Shown here: positions 63,948 through 64,000 of the stretch, in pieces
Numbering within the stretch: position 1 is the first letter of the stretch
How the letters are laid out: the number at the start of each line of letters is the position of its first letter
From: Neisseria meningitidis
Lineage (GTDB): Bacteria; Pseudomonadota; Gammaproteobacteria; Burkholderiales; Neisseriaceae
Assembly (NCBI RefSeq): GCF_900638555.1
Contig: NZ_LR134525.1
Location: forward strand, 992,001 to 1,056,000
Direction: 5' to 3'
Length of the DNA stretch: 64,000 bases
Notes under the pieces: model-generated
What the model was told of the DNA's origin: nothing
The model's database searches: none
Seen by the model: the letters and a program-made list of their open reading frames with translations, nothing else
Translations under genes and position numbers: made by a program

Positions 63948-64000
63948 AATCCGACGGCACCGGCATAAACCGGCGAATATAATAAAATGATTTCAAACAG

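Overview
The window is from Neisseria meningitidis or a very close relative. Several signs agree. The 12-base DNA uptake sequence ATGCCGTCTGAA (DUS) occurs throughout, often as inverted pairs that act as terminators. There are five near-identical 155-bp Correia repeat enclosed elements (CREE), two arrays of dRS3 repeats of the form ATTCCC-N8-GGGAAT, IS1106, IS110-family and IS1016 sequences, the 3' end of the trimeric autotransporter nhhA/hsf, and znuD.

Layout. 1-1686: end of nhhA, a complete IS1106 and a gene fragment cut by it. 1683-6400: remnant of a Mu-like prophage on the minus strand. It keeps the early regulators (GemA, Mor), a lysis cassette (amidase, holin-like protein, overlapping Rz/Rz1) and a terminase-type small subunit, but no head, tail or transposase genes. 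6500-7621: an IS110-family transposase whose 5' end is split by a CREE. 8069-15602: housekeeping genes purH, a CLC channel, serB, pntA, a MAPEG-like gene and pntB. 15811-20548: a decayed zone with a 5'-truncated mdaB, dRS3 repeats, an IS1106 fragment, a filamentous (MDA/Nf-type) prophage remnant with replication protein, ssDNA-binding protein, coat protein and a truncated TspB-like adsorption gene, then an IS1016 fragment. 20635-29823: trpD, trpG, znuD with a clear Zur box, a five-unit dRS3 array, psd and uvrA. 29826-31772: an AT-rich restriction-modification cassette directly behind uvrA, followed by a broken REP-associated transposase.

32747-46510 is a TCA-cycle supercluster read on the minus strand: sdhC-sdhD-sdhA-sdhB-sdhE-gltA-sucA-sucB-lpd-sucC-sucD, with two small genes between. 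46789-49178 holds a second flavin disulfide reductase and a peroxiredoxin-glutaredoxin fusion, which suggests a peroxide-defence pair. 49457-55686 is a methionine block (metE, metF, metX, metW). Inside it sit the zinc-independent ribosomal proteins L31B and L36B behind a second Zur box, so the window contains two Zur-type operators. 55803-64000: a lipoprotein, efp with its arginine rhamnosyltransferase earP, miaA, a tadA fused to a TfoX-C-like domain, a DUF456 membrane protein, rlmB and a nucleobase permease gene broken by a one-base frameshift.

No rRNA, tRNA or CRISPR array was seen. Family names rest on recognised motifs and remembered homologues; no database search was run.
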